Source: Delphinus delphis (lineage: Eukaryota > Chordata > Mammalia > Artiodactyla > Delphinidae). From it: a stretch of DNA of 64,000 nt. The position numbers and the translations under genes are program-made. Of the stretch, positions 1-11,128 are shown piece by piece. Within the stretch, counting starts at the first letter, position 1. Each line of letters starts with the position of its first letter. The stretch is from assembly GCF_949987515.2 (NCBI RefSeq), contig NW_027192673.1:1545001-1609000 (forward strand). The letters run 5' to 3'. The notes beneath the pieces are model-generated. The model worked only from the letters and a program-made list of their open reading frames with translations, was not told the origin of the DNA and searched no databases.

Positions 1-74
1 AAGCATGTGTACAGGGGCATAAACGCAGCAGTGATAGGATTGGAGAGGTTCGGTGAGCAAATGAAGACCCTTTG
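1..74 (+). repeat. Tail of a satellite unit (m0, partial)
   Basis: Last 74 bases of a unit that begins outside the window. It corresponds to the end of the L1 3' UTR-like part. Confidence 0.9.
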
Positions 75-146
75 AAGTCATATTGCATGGTACCCATTCC
101 ACGGGTTTCAACTACCCAGGTTTTAGGTATTCTTCCTTCAGCTAAA

Positions 147-156
147 ACATGCATGT
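147..156. repeat. 10-bp palindrome acatgcatgt (shown in m1)
   Basis: A perfect dyad containing an NsiI site (atgcat), kept in almost all units; m9 has acatacatgt. No function is implied by the sequence. Confidence 0.6.
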
Positions 157-260
157 GGAACCCAGAGTATGATCAACCATGTGATCGGGAGACGTGTTCA
201 AATATGTCTCAGTTTTCCTCCCCTGGTACTCGGGTGCAACATTCCAGACGCTTTACTAAC

Positions 261-280
261 ACTCTCCCCACTTGGAGAGT
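261..280. repeat. Short hairpin, 7-bp stem and 6-base loop (shown in m1)
   Basis: actctcc at 261-267 pairs with ggagagt at 274-280 around a ccactt loop. It is present in nearly every unit; the loop often reads cgactt instead. In m29, m33 and m36 the left arm is acgctcc, which breaks one pair. It may be incidental. Confidence 0.6.
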
Positions 281-548
281 CAGCGCCTTTAACCTCCTGT
301 TTGGCACAGTTTGCAATTTCTGCGGAAGATGAACAGGAATAGCGAGAACCAATGAGAGGCTAGCTGGAGGTGTCTGGACGGGCAAATTGAACTCTCATTT
401 CACAACAGGAAGAGGAAATAACCAAAGGCTCAGCGTTCCGTACCGGAACCAGATTAGGGCCTGAAGCCATCCTGCGGTATTGCGGCCAGCTCAAAAGAAA
501 CCGAGTTAAAGAAAGGAGCTCAGGGGCACTGTAATTCACAAACCTGCA

Positions 549-703
549 GTTATAAATGACAGCTATCGTCCAAAAATAGACTGAAGTAAGGCTGCCAAGA
601 GGACTTGAAAGCGGGGCAGAATTGCAGGAAACCGATTTCAGGAGGTAGACTGGAATTGCATTGAAAGCATAGGAAAAGAGGCAGAACGTCCACAATGATG
701 CAC
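549..703. repeat. Near-invariant block left of the palindrome (shown in m1)
   Basis: From gttataaatgac to the edge of the palindrome I could find only about a dozen distinct variants in all 41 copies (for example c->t at the second base of gactgaag in m27/m31, g->t giving atatactg in m4/m7/m10, gcattaaaag in m8/m13). The neighbouring 150 bases upstream (about 394-548) carry many alternative states. The minus-strand frame across this block and the palindrome stays open and nearly identical in most copies only because the DNA itself hardly varies. By distant alignment it corresponds to L1 ORF2 sequence. Confidence 0.75.
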
Positions 704-775
704 TTGGCCAAAAAGGGCGTATGCGTTTTTTCCTGAATATATTCAGGAAAAAACGCATACGCCCTTTTTGGCCAA
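704..775. repeat. 72-bp perfect palindrome with no spacer (unit m1; one per unit)
   Basis: The arms are 36 bases each, centred between 739 and 740 (tgaata/tattca). The outer end is ttggccaa on both sides; symmetry stops at 703/776 (c/c). Each arm has two CpGs and an A5/T6 tract. Starts in the 41 units: 704, 2284, 3865, 5445, 7024, 8601, 10180, 11760, 13341, 14921, 16498, 18077, 19657, 21238, 22817, 24393, 25972, 27552, 29131, 30711, 32290, 33869, 35448, 37027, 38607, 40187, 41766, 43345, 44925, 46505, 48084, 49664, 51244, 52824, 54404, 55982, 57562, 59140, 60719, 62299, 63878. It is perfect in 29 and carries 1-3 substitutions in m5, m7, m10, m21, m22, m24, m28, m32, m33, m37, m38 and m40. It could extrude as a cruciform, or fold as a hairpin in single strands or RNA. 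Function unknown. Confidence 0.97.
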
Positions 776-779
776 CCAA

Positions 780-789
780 GCAAGCTTGC
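780..789. repeat. 10-bp palindrome gcaagcttgc beside the 72-bp palindrome (shown in m1)
   Basis: A perfect dyad with a HindIII site, starting 4 bases after the large palindrome ends. It is altered in m18/m20 (gcaagcttac) and m24 (gcaaacttgc). Confidence 0.6.
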
Positions 790-1652
790 AAAGGAAATGT
801 GCACTACAATGAAGTCTCACTTCCCCCCGGTCAAAAGGGCCATCTGAAAAAAGTGTAAAATCCAGAAAGGCAGGACAGGCCATGGAGAACTGGGAGCCTT
901 GTTATGCTGATGGGCGGGATGTAAATTGCCAACAACCACTCGGGAGAAGTGTATGGTGTTTCCTGAAACATCTAAAAAACAAAGCAACAGAACCTAGGGC
1001 ACTTCCACTTATGGTCCTATAGCTTAGGGAAATTAAAATCAAAAAGACACAGCCACCCCAAAGTTTGGAACGGCTCTGTTTAAAAGAACCTCGTTTACAG
1101 TACAAGTTCAACATCGCAGAAAGTGAAAAATGGATAAAGAAGTTGTGGTATTTACTTACAAAGCAATATCACTCAGCAATGAAATCTGTGTCATCAGGCC
1201 CTTAGCAGCACAATGAGTGGATTCAGGTATGATGATTCTAACTGAAATAAGTCACACAGAAAAAGAAACATCATAAGATATCAGTAATACACGGAATGTA
1301 AACTTGGCTACACAGGAACTGAATTACAGAACAGAACAGGGTCTCAAATTTAGAAAACCAACTTATTCTTGCTTAAGGGGAAAGGTGAGTTGGGGTGCTG
1401 CATAAAACCAGAGATTGAAATGAGCACAGATAAAGTTCCTTAGGCCAAATATGGAATAGACAAGAGCTACTCCTTGCTCAACGAAATGGACTCAACACCG
1501 CATATTAAACGCCTAAGAATGTACCTGACTAGTAAGTATCTTAAAACCTATGGATTGCTATGTCTCCGAAAGAGAATCAAGCATGTGTACAGGGGCATAG
1601 ACGCAGCAGTGATAGGATTGGAGAGGTTCGGTGAGCAAATGAAGACCCTTTG

Positions 1653-3232
1653 AAGTCATATTGCATGGTACCCATTCCACGGGTTTCAACTACCCAGGTT
1701 TAAGGTATTCTTCCTTCAGCTAAAACATGCATGTGGAACCTAGAGTATGATCAACCATGTGATCGGGAGACGTGTTCAAATATGTCTCAGTTTTCCTCCC
1801 CTGGTACTCGGGTGCAACATTCCAGACGCTTTACTAACACTCTCCCCACTTGGAGAGTCAGTCCCTTTAACCTCCTGTTTGGCCCAGTTTGCAATTTCTG
1901 CGGAAGATGAACAGGAATAGCGAGAACCAATGAGAGACTAGCTGGAGGTGTCTGGACGGGCAAATTTAACTCTCATTTCCCACGAGGAAGAGGAATTAAC
2001 CAAAGGCTCAGCATGCCGGGCCGGAACCAGATTAGGGCCTGAAGCCATCCTGCGGTGTTGCGGCCAGGTCACAAGAAAGCGAGTTGAAGAAAGGAGCTCA
2101 GGGGCACTGTAATTCACAAACCTGCAGAGTTATAAATGACAGCTATCGTCCAAAAATAGACTGAAGTAAGGCTGCCAAGAGGACTTGAAAGCGGGGCAGA
2201 ATTGCAGGAAACCGATTTCAGGAGGTAGACTGGAATTGCATTGAAAGCATAGGAAAAGAGGCAGAACGTCCACAATGATGCACTTGGCCAAAAAGGGCGT
2301 ATGCGTTTTTTCCTGAATATATTCAGGAAAAAACGCATACGCCCTTTTTGGCCAACCAAGCAAGCTTGCAAAGGAAATCTGCACTACAATGAAGTCTCAC
2401 TTCCCCCCGGTCAAAAGGGCCATCTGAAAAAAGTGTAAAATCCAGAAAGGCAGGACAGGCCATGGAGAACTGGGAGCCTTGTTATGCTGATGGGCGGGAT
2501 GTAAATTGCCAACAGACACTCCGGAGAAGTGTATGGTGTTTCCTGAAACATCTAAAAAACAAAGCAACAGAGCCTAGGGCACTGCCACTTATGGTCCTAT
2601 AGCTTAGGGAAATTAAAATCAAAAAGACACAGCCACCCCAAAGTTTGGGACGCCTCTGTTTACAAGACCCTCGTTTACAGTACAAGTTCAACATCGCAGA
2701 AAGTGAAAAATGGATAAAGAAGTTGTGGTATTTACTTACAAAGCAATATCACTCAGCAATGAAATCTATGTCATCAGGCCCTTAGCATCACAATGAGTGG
2801 ATTCAGGTATGATGATTCTAACTGAAATAAGTCACACAGAAAAAGAAACATCATAAGATATCAGTAATACACGGAATGTAAACTTGGCTACACAGGAACT
2901 GAATTACAGAACAGAACAGGGTCTCAAATTTAGAAAACCAACTTATGCTTGCTTAAGGGGAAAGGTGAGTTGGAGTGCTGCATAAAACCAGAGATTGAAA
3001 TGAGCACAGATAAAGTTCCTTAAGTCAAATATGGAATAGACAAGAGCTACTCCTTGCTCAACGAAATGGATTCAACACCGCATATTAAACGCCTAAGAAT
3101 GTACCTGACTAGTAAGTATCTTAAAACCTATGGATTGCTATGTCTCCGAAAGAGAATCAAGCATGTGTACAGGGGCATAAACGCAGCAGTGATAGGATTG
3201 GAGAGGTTCGGTGAGCAAATGAAGACCCTTTG
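1653..3232 (+). repeat. Satellite unit m2 (type 2), 1,580 bp
   Basis: Palindrome 2284-2355, perfect. gaacctagag, gatcggg and gacactccgg variants; recurs as m8 and m13. Confidence 0.92.
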
Positions 3233-4813
3233 AAGTCATATTGCATGGTACCCATTACACGGGTCTTAACTCTCCAGGTTTAAGGTATTCTTCCTTCAGC
3301 TAAAACATGCATGTGGAACCCAGAGTATGATCAACCATGTGAACGGGAGACGTGTTCAAATATGTCTCAGTTTTCCTCCCCTGGTACTCGGGTGCAACAT
3401 TCCAGACGCTTTACTAACACTCTCCCCACTTGGAGAGTCAGCGCCTTTAACCTCCTGTTTGGCCCAGTTTGCAATTTCTGCGGAAGATGAACAGGAATAG
3501 CGAGAACCAATGAGAGGCTAGCTGGAGGTGTCTGGACGGGCAAATTTAACTCTCATTTCCCACCAGGAAGAGGAAATAACCAAAGGCTCAGCGTGCCGTT
3601 GCCAGAACCAGATTAGGGCCTGAAGCCATCCTGCGGTATTGCGGCCAGGTCACAAGAAAGCGAGTTGAAGTAAGGAGCTCAGGGGCACTGTAATTCACAA
3701 ACCTGCAGAGTTATAAATGACAGCTATCGTCCAAAAATAGACTGAAGTAAGGCTGCCAAGAGGACTTGAAAGCGGGGCAGAATTGCAGGAAACCGATTTC
3801 AGGAGGTAGACTGGAATTGCATTGAAAGCATAGGAAAAGAGGCAGAACGTCCACAATGATGCACTTGGCCAAAAAGGGCGTATGCGTTTTTTCCTGAATA
3901 TATTCAGGAAAAAACGCATACGCCCTTTTTGGCCAACCAAGCAAGCTTGCAAAGGAAATCTGCACTACAATGAAGTCTCACTTCCCCCCGGTCAAAAGGG
4001 CCATCTGAAAAAAGTGTAAAATCCAGAAAGGCAGGACAGGCCATGGAGAACTGGGAGCCTTGTTATGCTGATGGGCGGGATGTAAATTGCTAACAACCAT
4101 TAGGGAGAAGTGTATGGTGTTTCCTGAAACATCTAAAAAACAAAGCAACAGAGCCTAGGGCACTTCCATTTATGGTCCTATAGCTTAGGGAAATTAAAAT
4201 CAAAAAGACACAGCCACCCCAAAGTTTGGGACGCCTCTGTTTACAAGAACCTCGTTTACCGTACAAGTTCAATATCACAGAAAGTGAAAAATGGATAAAG
4301 AACTTGTGGTACTTACGTACAATGCAGTATCACTCAGCAATGAAATCTATGTCATCAGGCCCGTAGCAGCATAATGAGTGGATTCAGGTACGATGATTCT
4401 AACTGAAATAAGTCACACAGAAAAAGAAACATCATAAGATATCAGTAATACACGGAATGTAAACTTGGCTACACAGGAACTGCATTCCAAAACAGAACAG
4501 GGTCTCAAATTTAGAAAACTAACTTATGCTTGCTTAAGGGGAAAGGTGAGTTGGGGTGCTGCATAAAACCAGAGATTGAAATGAGCACAGATAAAGTTCC
4601 TTAAGCCAAATATGGAATAGACAAGAGCTACTCCTTGCTTAACGAAATGGACTCAACACCCCATATTAAACGCCTAAGAATGTACCTGACTAGTAAGTAT
4701 CTTAAAACCTATGGATTGCTATGTCTCCAAAAGAGAATCAAGCGTGTGTACAGGGGCATAAACGCAGCAGTGATAGGATTGGAGAGGTTCGGTGAGCAAA
4801 TGAAGACCCTTTG
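3233..4813 (+). repeat. Satellite unit m3 (type 3), 1,581 bp
   Basis: Palindrome 3865-3936, perfect. An extra base in ccgttgccagaacc. Carries the L1-closer variant acttacgtacaatgcag at about 4310 with cccgtagcagcataatgag. Recurs as m9. Confidence 0.92.
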
Positions 4814-6393
4814 AAGTCATATTGCATGGTACCCATTCCACGGGTCTCAACTCTCCAGGTTTAAGGTATTCTTCCTTCAGCTAAAACATGCATGTGGAAC
4901 CCAGAGTATGATCAACCATGTGAACGAGAGACGTGTTCAAATATGTCTCAGTTTTCCTCCCCTGGTACTCGGGTGCAACATTCCAGACGCTTTACTAACA
5001 CTCTCCCCACTTGGAGAGTCAGTCCCTTTAACCTCCTGTGTGGCCCAGTTTGCAATTTCTGCGGAAGATGAACAGGAATAGCGAGAACCAATGAGAGGCT
5101 AGCTGGAGGTGTCTGAACGGGCAAATTTAACTCTCATTTCCCACCAGGAAGAGGAATTAACCAAAGGCTCAGCATGCCGGGACGGAACCAGATTAGGGCC
5201 TGAAGCCATCCTGCGGGGTTGCGGCCAGGTCACAAGAAAGCGAGTTGAAGAAAGGAGCTCAGGGGCACTGTAATTCACAAACCTGCAGAGTTATAAATGA
5301 CAGCTATCGTCCAAAAATATACTGAAGTAAGGCTGCCAAGAGGACTTGAAAGCGGGGCAGAATTGCAGGAAACCGATTTCAGGAGGTAGACTGGAATTGC
5401 ATTGAAAGCATAGGAAAAGAGGCAGAACGTCCACAATGATGCACTTGGCCAAAAAGGGCGTATGCGTTTTTTCCTGAATATATTCAGGAAAAAACGCATA
5501 CGCCCTTTTTGGCCAACCAAGCAAGCTTGCAAAGGAAATCTGCACTACAATGAAGTCTCACTTCCCCCTGGTCAAAAGGGCCATCTGAAAAAAGTGTAAA
5601 ATCCAGAAAGGCAGGACAGGCCATGGAGAACTGGGAGCCTTGTTATGCTGATGGGCGGGATGTAAATTGCCAACAACCACTCGGGAGAAGTGTATGGTGT
5701 TTCCTGAAACATCTAAAAAACAAAGCAACAGAACCTAGGGCACTTCCACTTATGGTCCTATAGCTTAGGGAAATTAAAATCAAAAAGACACAGCCACCCC
5801 AAAGTTTGGGACGCCTCTGTTTACAAGAACCTCATTTACAGTACAAGTTCAACATCGCAGAAAGTGAAAAATGGATAAAGAAGTTGTGGTATTTACTTAC
5901 AAAGCAATATCACTCAGCAATGAAATCTATGTCATCAGGCCCTTAGCATCACAATGAGTGGATTCAGGTATGATGATTCTAACTGAAATAAGTCACACAG
6001 AAAAAGAAACATCATAAGATATCAGTAATACACGGAATGTAAACTTGGCTACACAGGAACTGAATTACAGAACAGAACAGGGTCTCAAATTTAGAAAAGC
6101 AACTTATGCTTGCTTAAGGGTAAAGGTGAGTTGGGGTGCTGCATAAAACCAGAGATTGAAATGAGCACAGATAAAGTTCCTTAAGTCAAATATGGAATAG
6201 ACAAGAGCTACTCCTTGCTCAACGAAATGGACTCAACACCGCATATTAAACGCCTAAGAATGTACCTGACTAGTAAGTATCATAAAACCTATGGATTGCT
6301 ATGTCTCCAAAAGAGAATCAAGCATGTGTACAGGGGCATAAATGCAGCAGTGATAGGATTGGAGAGGTTCGGTGAGCAAATGAAGACCCTTTG
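4814..6393 (+). repeat. Satellite unit m4 (type 4), 1,580 bp
   Basis: Palindrome 5445-5516, perfect. Private variants gaacgagag, cctgtgtggccc, gtctgaacggg and ctgcggggttgcgg, which reappear only in the first half of m10. Confidence 0.92.
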
Positions 6394-7970
6394 AAGTCAT
6401 ATTGCATGGTACCCATTACACGGGTCTCAACTCTACAGGTTTAAGGTATTCTTCCTTCAGCTAAAACATGCATGTGGAACCCAAGTATGATCAACCATGT
6501 GAACGGGAGACGTGTTCAAATATGTTTCAGTTTTCCTCCCCTGGTACTCGGGTGCAACATTCCAGACGCTTTACTAACACTCTCCCCACTTGGAGAGTCA
6601 GTCCCTTTAACCTCCTGTTTGGCCCAGTTTGCAATTTCTGCGGAAGATGAACAGGAATAGCGAGAACCAATGAGAGGCTAGCTGGAGGTGTCTGGACGGG
6701 CAAATTTAACTCTCATTTCCCACCAGGAAGAGGAATTAACCAAAGGCTCAGCGTGCCGTACCGGAACCAGATTAGGGCCTGAAGCCATCCTGCGGTGTTG
6801 CGGCCAGCTCAAAAGAAAGCGAGTTGAAGAAAGGAGCTCAGGGGCACTGTAATTCACAAACCTGCAGAGTTAAAAATGACAGCTATCGTCCAAAAATAGA
6901 CTGAAGTAAGGCTGCCAAGAGGACTTGAAAGCGGGGCAGAATTGCAGGAAACCGATTTCAGGAGGTAGACTGGAATTGCATTGAAAGCATAGGAAAAGAG
7001 GCAGAACGTCCACAATGATGCACTTGGCCAAAAAGGGTGTATGCGTTTTTTCCTAAATATATTCAGGAAAAAACGCATATGCCCTTTTTGGCCAACCAAG
7101 CAAGCTTGCAAAGGAAATCTGCACTACAATGAAGTCTCACTTCCCCCCGGTCAAAAGGGCCATCTGAAAAAAGTGTAAAATCCAGAAAGGCAGGACAGGC
7201 CATGGAGAACTGGGAGCCTTGTTATGCTGATGGGCGGGATGTAAATTGCCAACAACCACTCGGGAGAAGTGTATGGTGTTTCCTGAAACATCTAAAAAAC
7301 AAAGCAACAGAACCTAGGGCACTTCCACTTATGGTCCTATAGCTTAGGGAAATTAAAATCAAAAAGACACAGCCACCCCAAAGTTTGGAACGGCTCTGTT
7401 TACAAGAACCTCGTTTACAGTACAAGTTCAACATCGCAGAAAGTGAAAAACGGATAAAAGTTGTGGTATTTACTTACAAAGCAATATCACTCAGCAATGA
7501 AATCTGTGTCATCAGGCCCTTAGCAGCACAATGAGTGGATTCAGGTATGATGATTCTAACTGAAGTAAGACACACAGAAAAAGAAACATCATAAGATATC
7601 AGTAATACACGGAATGTAAACTTGGCTACACAGGAACTGAATTACAGAACAGAATAGGGTCTCAAATTTAGAAAACCAACTTATGCTTGCTTAAGGGTAA
7701 AGGTGAGTTGGGGTGCTGCATAAAACCAGAGATTGAAATGAGCACAGATAAAGTTCCTTAAGTCAAATATGGAATAGACAAGAGCTACTCCTTGCTCAAC
7801 GAAATGGACTCAACACCGCATATTAAACGTCTAAGAATGTACCTGACTAGTAAGTATCTTAAAACCTATGGATTGCTATGTCTCCGAAAGAGAATCAAGC
7901 ATGTGTACAGGGGCATAAACGCAGCAGTGATAGGATTGGAGAGGTTCGGTGAGCAAATGAAGACCCTTTG
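6394..7970 (+). repeat. Satellite unit m5 (type 5), 1,577 bp
   Basis: Palindrome 7024-7095 with three substitutions: gggtg on the left, atatgccc on the right, and cctaaata near the centre. A 1-bp deletion (cccaag) and a 2-bp deletion (cggataaaagttg near 7451) explain the length. The second half reappears in m10. Confidence 0.92.
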
Positions 7971-9550
7971 AAGTCATATTGCATGGTACCCATTACACGG
8001 GTCTTAACTCTCCAGGTTTAAGGTATTCTTCCTTCAGCTAAAACATGCATGTGGAACCCAAGTATGATCAACCATGTGAACGGGAGACGTGTTCAAATAT
8101 GTCTCAGTTTTCCTCCCCTGGTACTCGGGTGCAACATTCCAGACGCTTTACTAACACTCTCCCCACTTGGAGAGTCAGCGCCTTTAACCTCCTGTTTGGC
8201 CCAGTTTGCAATTTCTGCGGAAGATGAACAGGAATAGCGAGAACCAATGAGAGGCTAGCTGGAGGTGTCTGGACGGGCAAATTTAACTCTCATTTCCCAC
8301 CAGGAAAAGGAAATAACCAAAGGCTCAGCGTGCCGTGCCGGAACCAGATTAGGGCCTGAAGCCATCCTGCGGTGTTGCGGCCAGGTCACAAGAAAGCAAG
8401 TTGAAGAAAGGAGCTCAGGGGCACTGTAATTCACAAACCTGCAGAGTTATAAATGACAGCTATCGTCCAAAAATAGACTGAAGTAAGGCTGCCAAGAGGA
8501 CTTGAAAGCGGGGCAGAATTGCAGGAAACCGATTTCAGGAGGTAGACTGGAATTGCATTGAAAGCATAGGAAAAGAGGCAGAACGTCCACAATGATGCAC
8601 TTGGCCAAAAAGGGCGTATGCGTTTTTTCCTGAATATATTCAGGAAAAAACGCATACGCCCTTTTTGGCCAACCAAGCAAGCTTGCAAAGGAAATCTGCA
8701 CTACAAAGAAGTCTCACTTCCCCCCCAGTCAAAAGGGCCATCTGAAAAAAGTGTAAAATCCAGAAAGGCAGGACAGGCCATGGAGAACTGGGAGCCTTGT
8801 TATGCTGATGGGCGGGATGTAAATTGTCAACAGACACTTGGGAGAAGTGTATGGTATTTCCTGAAACATCTAAAAAACAAAGCAACAGAGCCTAGGGCAC
8901 TTCCACTTATGGTCCTATAGCTTAGGGAAATTAAAATCAAAAAGACACAGCCACCCCAAAGTTTGGAACGGCTCTGTTTACAAGACCCTCGTTTACAGTA
9001 CAAGTTCAACATCGCAGAAAGTGAAAAATGGATAAAGAACTTGTGGTACTTATGTACAATGCAGTATCACTCAGCAATGAAATCTATGTCATCAGGCCCG
9101 TAGCAGCATAATGAGTAGATTCAGGTACGATGATTCTAACTGAAATAAGTCACACAGAAAAAGAAACATCATAAGATATCACTAATACACGGAATGTAAA
9201 CTTGGCTACACAGGAACTGAATTCCAATACAGAAAAGGTTCTCAAATTTAGAAAACCAACTTATGCTTGCTTAAGGGGAAAGGTGAGTTGGGTTGCTGCA
9301 TAAAACCAGAGATTGAAATGAGCACAGATAAAGTTCCTTAAGCCAAATATGGAATAGACAAGAGCTACTCCTTGCTCAACGAAATGGACTCAACACCGCA
9401 TATTAAACGCCTAAGAATGTACCTGACTAGTAAGTATCTTAAAACCTATGGATTGCTATGTCTCCGAAAGAGAATCAAGCATGTGTACAGGGGCATAAAC
9501 GCAGCACTGATAGGATTGGAGAGGTTCGGTGAGCAAATGAAGACCCTTTG
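7971..9550 (+). repeat. Satellite unit m6 (type 6), 1,580 bp
   Basis: Palindrome 8601-8672, perfect. An extra c in cttcccccccagtc offsets the cccaag deletion. L1-closer variant with one change (acttatgtacaatgcag). Recurs as m11. Confidence 0.92.
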
Positions 9551-11128
9551 AAGTCATATTGCATGGTACCCATTCCACGGGTTTCAACTACCCAGGTTTT
9601 AGGTATTCTTCCTTCAGCTAAAACATGCATGTGGAACCCAGAGTATGATCAACCATGTGATCGGGAGACGTGTTCAAATATGTCTCAGTTTTCCTCCCCT
9701 GGTACTCGGGTGCAACATTCCAGACGCTTTACTAACACTCTCCCCACTTGGAGAGTCAGCGCCTTTAACCTCCTGTTTGGCACAGTTTGCAATTTCTGCG
9801 GAAGATGAACAGGAATAGCGAGAACCAATGAGAGGCTAGCTGGAGGTGTCTGGACGGGCAAATTGAACTCTCATTTCACAACAGGAAGAGGAAATAACCA
9901 AAGGCTCAGCGTTTCGTACCGGAACCAGATTAGGGCCTGAAGCCATCCTGCGGTATTGCGGCCAGCTCAAAAGAAACCGAGTTAAAGAAAGGAGCTCAGG
10001 GGCACTGTAATTCACAAACCTGCAGTTATAAATGACAGCTATCGTCCAAAAATATACTGAAGTAAGGCTGCCAAGAGGACTTGAAAGCGGGGCAGAATTG
10101 CAGGAAACCGATTTCAGGAGGTAGACTGGAATTGCATTGAAAGCATAGGAAAAGAGGCAGAACGTCCACAATGATGCACTTGGCCAAAAAGGGCGTATGC
10201 GTTTTTTCCTGAATATATTCAGGAAAAAACGCATACGCGCTTTTTGGCCAACCAAGCAAGCTTGCAAAGGAAATGTGCACTACAATGAAGTCTCACTTCC
10301 CCCCGGTCAAAAGGGCCATCTGAAAAAAGTGTAAAATCCAGAAAGGCAGGACAGGCCATGGAGAACTGGGAGCCTTGTTATGCTGATGGGCGGGATGTAA
10401 ATTGCCAACAACCACTCGGGAGAAGTGTATGGTGTTTCCTGAAACATCTAAAAAACAAAGCAACAGAACCTAGGGCACTTCCACTTATGGTCCTATAGCT
10501 TAGGGAAATTAAAATCAAAAAGACACAGCCACCCCAAAGTTTGGAACGGCTCTGTTTAAAAGAACCTCGTTTACAGTACAAGTTCAACATCGCAGAAAGT
10601 GAAAAATGGATAAAGAACTTGTGGTATTTACTTACAAAGCAATATCACTCAGCAATGAAATCTGTGTCATCAGGCCCTTAGCAGCACAATGAGTGGATTC
10701 AGGTATGATGATTCTAACTGAAATAAGTCACACAGAAATAGAAACATCATAAGATATCAGTAATACACGGAATGTAAACTTGGCTACACAGGAACTGAAT
10801 TACAGAACAGAACAGGGTCTCAAATTTAGAAAACCAACTTATTCTTGCTTAAGGGGAAAGGTGAGTTGGGGTGCTGCATAAAACCAGAGATTGAAATGAG
10901 CACAGATAAAGTTCCTTAGGCCAAATATGGAATAGACAAGAGCTACTCCTTGCTCAACGAAATGGACTCAACACCGCATATTAAACGCCTAAGAATGTAC
11001 CTGACTAGTAAGTATCTTAAAACCTATGGATTGCTATGTCTCCGAAAGAGAATCAAGCATGTGTACAGGGGCATAGACGCAGCAGTGATAGGATTGGAGA
11101 GGTTCGGTGAGCAAATGAAGACCCTTTG
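9551..11128 (+). repeat. Satellite unit m7 (type 1), 1,578 bp
   Basis: Palindrome 10180-10251 with one right-arm substitution (catacgcgctttt). Otherwise very close to m1, including the 2-bp deletion. aacttgtggtatttac is a mix of the two junction variants. Confidence 0.92.

Larger units (their letters stand above)
75..1652 (+). repeat. Satellite unit m1 (type 1), 1,578 bp
   Basis: Palindrome 704-775, perfect. Two bases are missing at ctgcag|ttataaatg (near 548), shared only with m7 and m12. Also gcaaattgaactc at 382, and ttcacaacagg. Confidence 0.92.
360..1652 (+). mobile_element. Decayed LINE-1 3' end (ORF2 C-terminal part + 3' UTR), shown in unit m1; repeated in every unit
   Basis: Read on the + strand, successive blocks follow the order of a mammalian L1 3' end. 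Positions 803-820 (actacaatgaagtctcac) match L1 actacaatgagatatcac. 912-928 resembles the L1 block ending ggaatgtaaattg. 949-977 resembles agtatggaggttcc followed by an A-rich run. 1130-1150 (atggataaagaa, then gtggta) is almost unchanged. 1241-1266 (gaaataagtcacacagaaaa) matches L1 gaaataagtcagacagagaa. The stretch to about 1650 follows the 3' UTR of laurasiatherian L1s. Upstream of the palindrome (about 400-700) the match is weaker but keeps ORF2 order. The reading frame is destroyed by stops and indels, so nothing is made from it. An L1 origin of this satellite is known. The boundary between the L1 3' end and the truncated 5' end of the next copy lies somewhere around 60-350 and I cannot place it exactly. 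Confidence 0.8.
75..9550 (+). repeat. Higher-order repeat, hexamer copy 1 (m1-m6)
   Basis: Six distinguishable units in a row. The type-1 unit (2-bp deletion in ctgcagag, gcaaattgaactc variant) recurs 9,476 bp later in m7, and types 2 and 3 recur in order in m8 and m9. This makes it the longest higher-order unit in the window. Boundaries are arbitrary in phase. Confidence 0.85.

Noticed and set aside
335..560. CCAAT (near 339) and TATA-like tataaat (near 551) as a promoter
   Set aside because: They lie about 200 bp apart in L1-derived satellite with no start or transcript evidence; such short motifs are expected by chance.
704..775. Palindrome as a MADE1-like miniature DNA transposon
   Set aside because: No target-site duplication flanks it (atgcac on the left, ccaagc on the right), the ends do not match terminal repeats I know, and flanking L1 order seems continuous. 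Not fully excluded.
704..775. Palindrome as a microRNA gene
   Set aside because: Perfect self-complementarity with no loop is atypical for a precursor, and nothing else supports it.
360..791. Minus-strand open frames of 84-143 residues over the palindrome, repeated in nearly every unit
   Set aside because: They are fixed in phase with a satellite unit derived from L1 in the opposite sense, overlap each other in two frames, read through the palindrome, and lack any recognisable domain. Their conservation is that of the DNA.
902..1114. Minus-strand frame of 70 residues repeated in many units
   Set aside because: Antisense to decayed L1 ORF2 sequence; its start and end shift between units with single substitutions.
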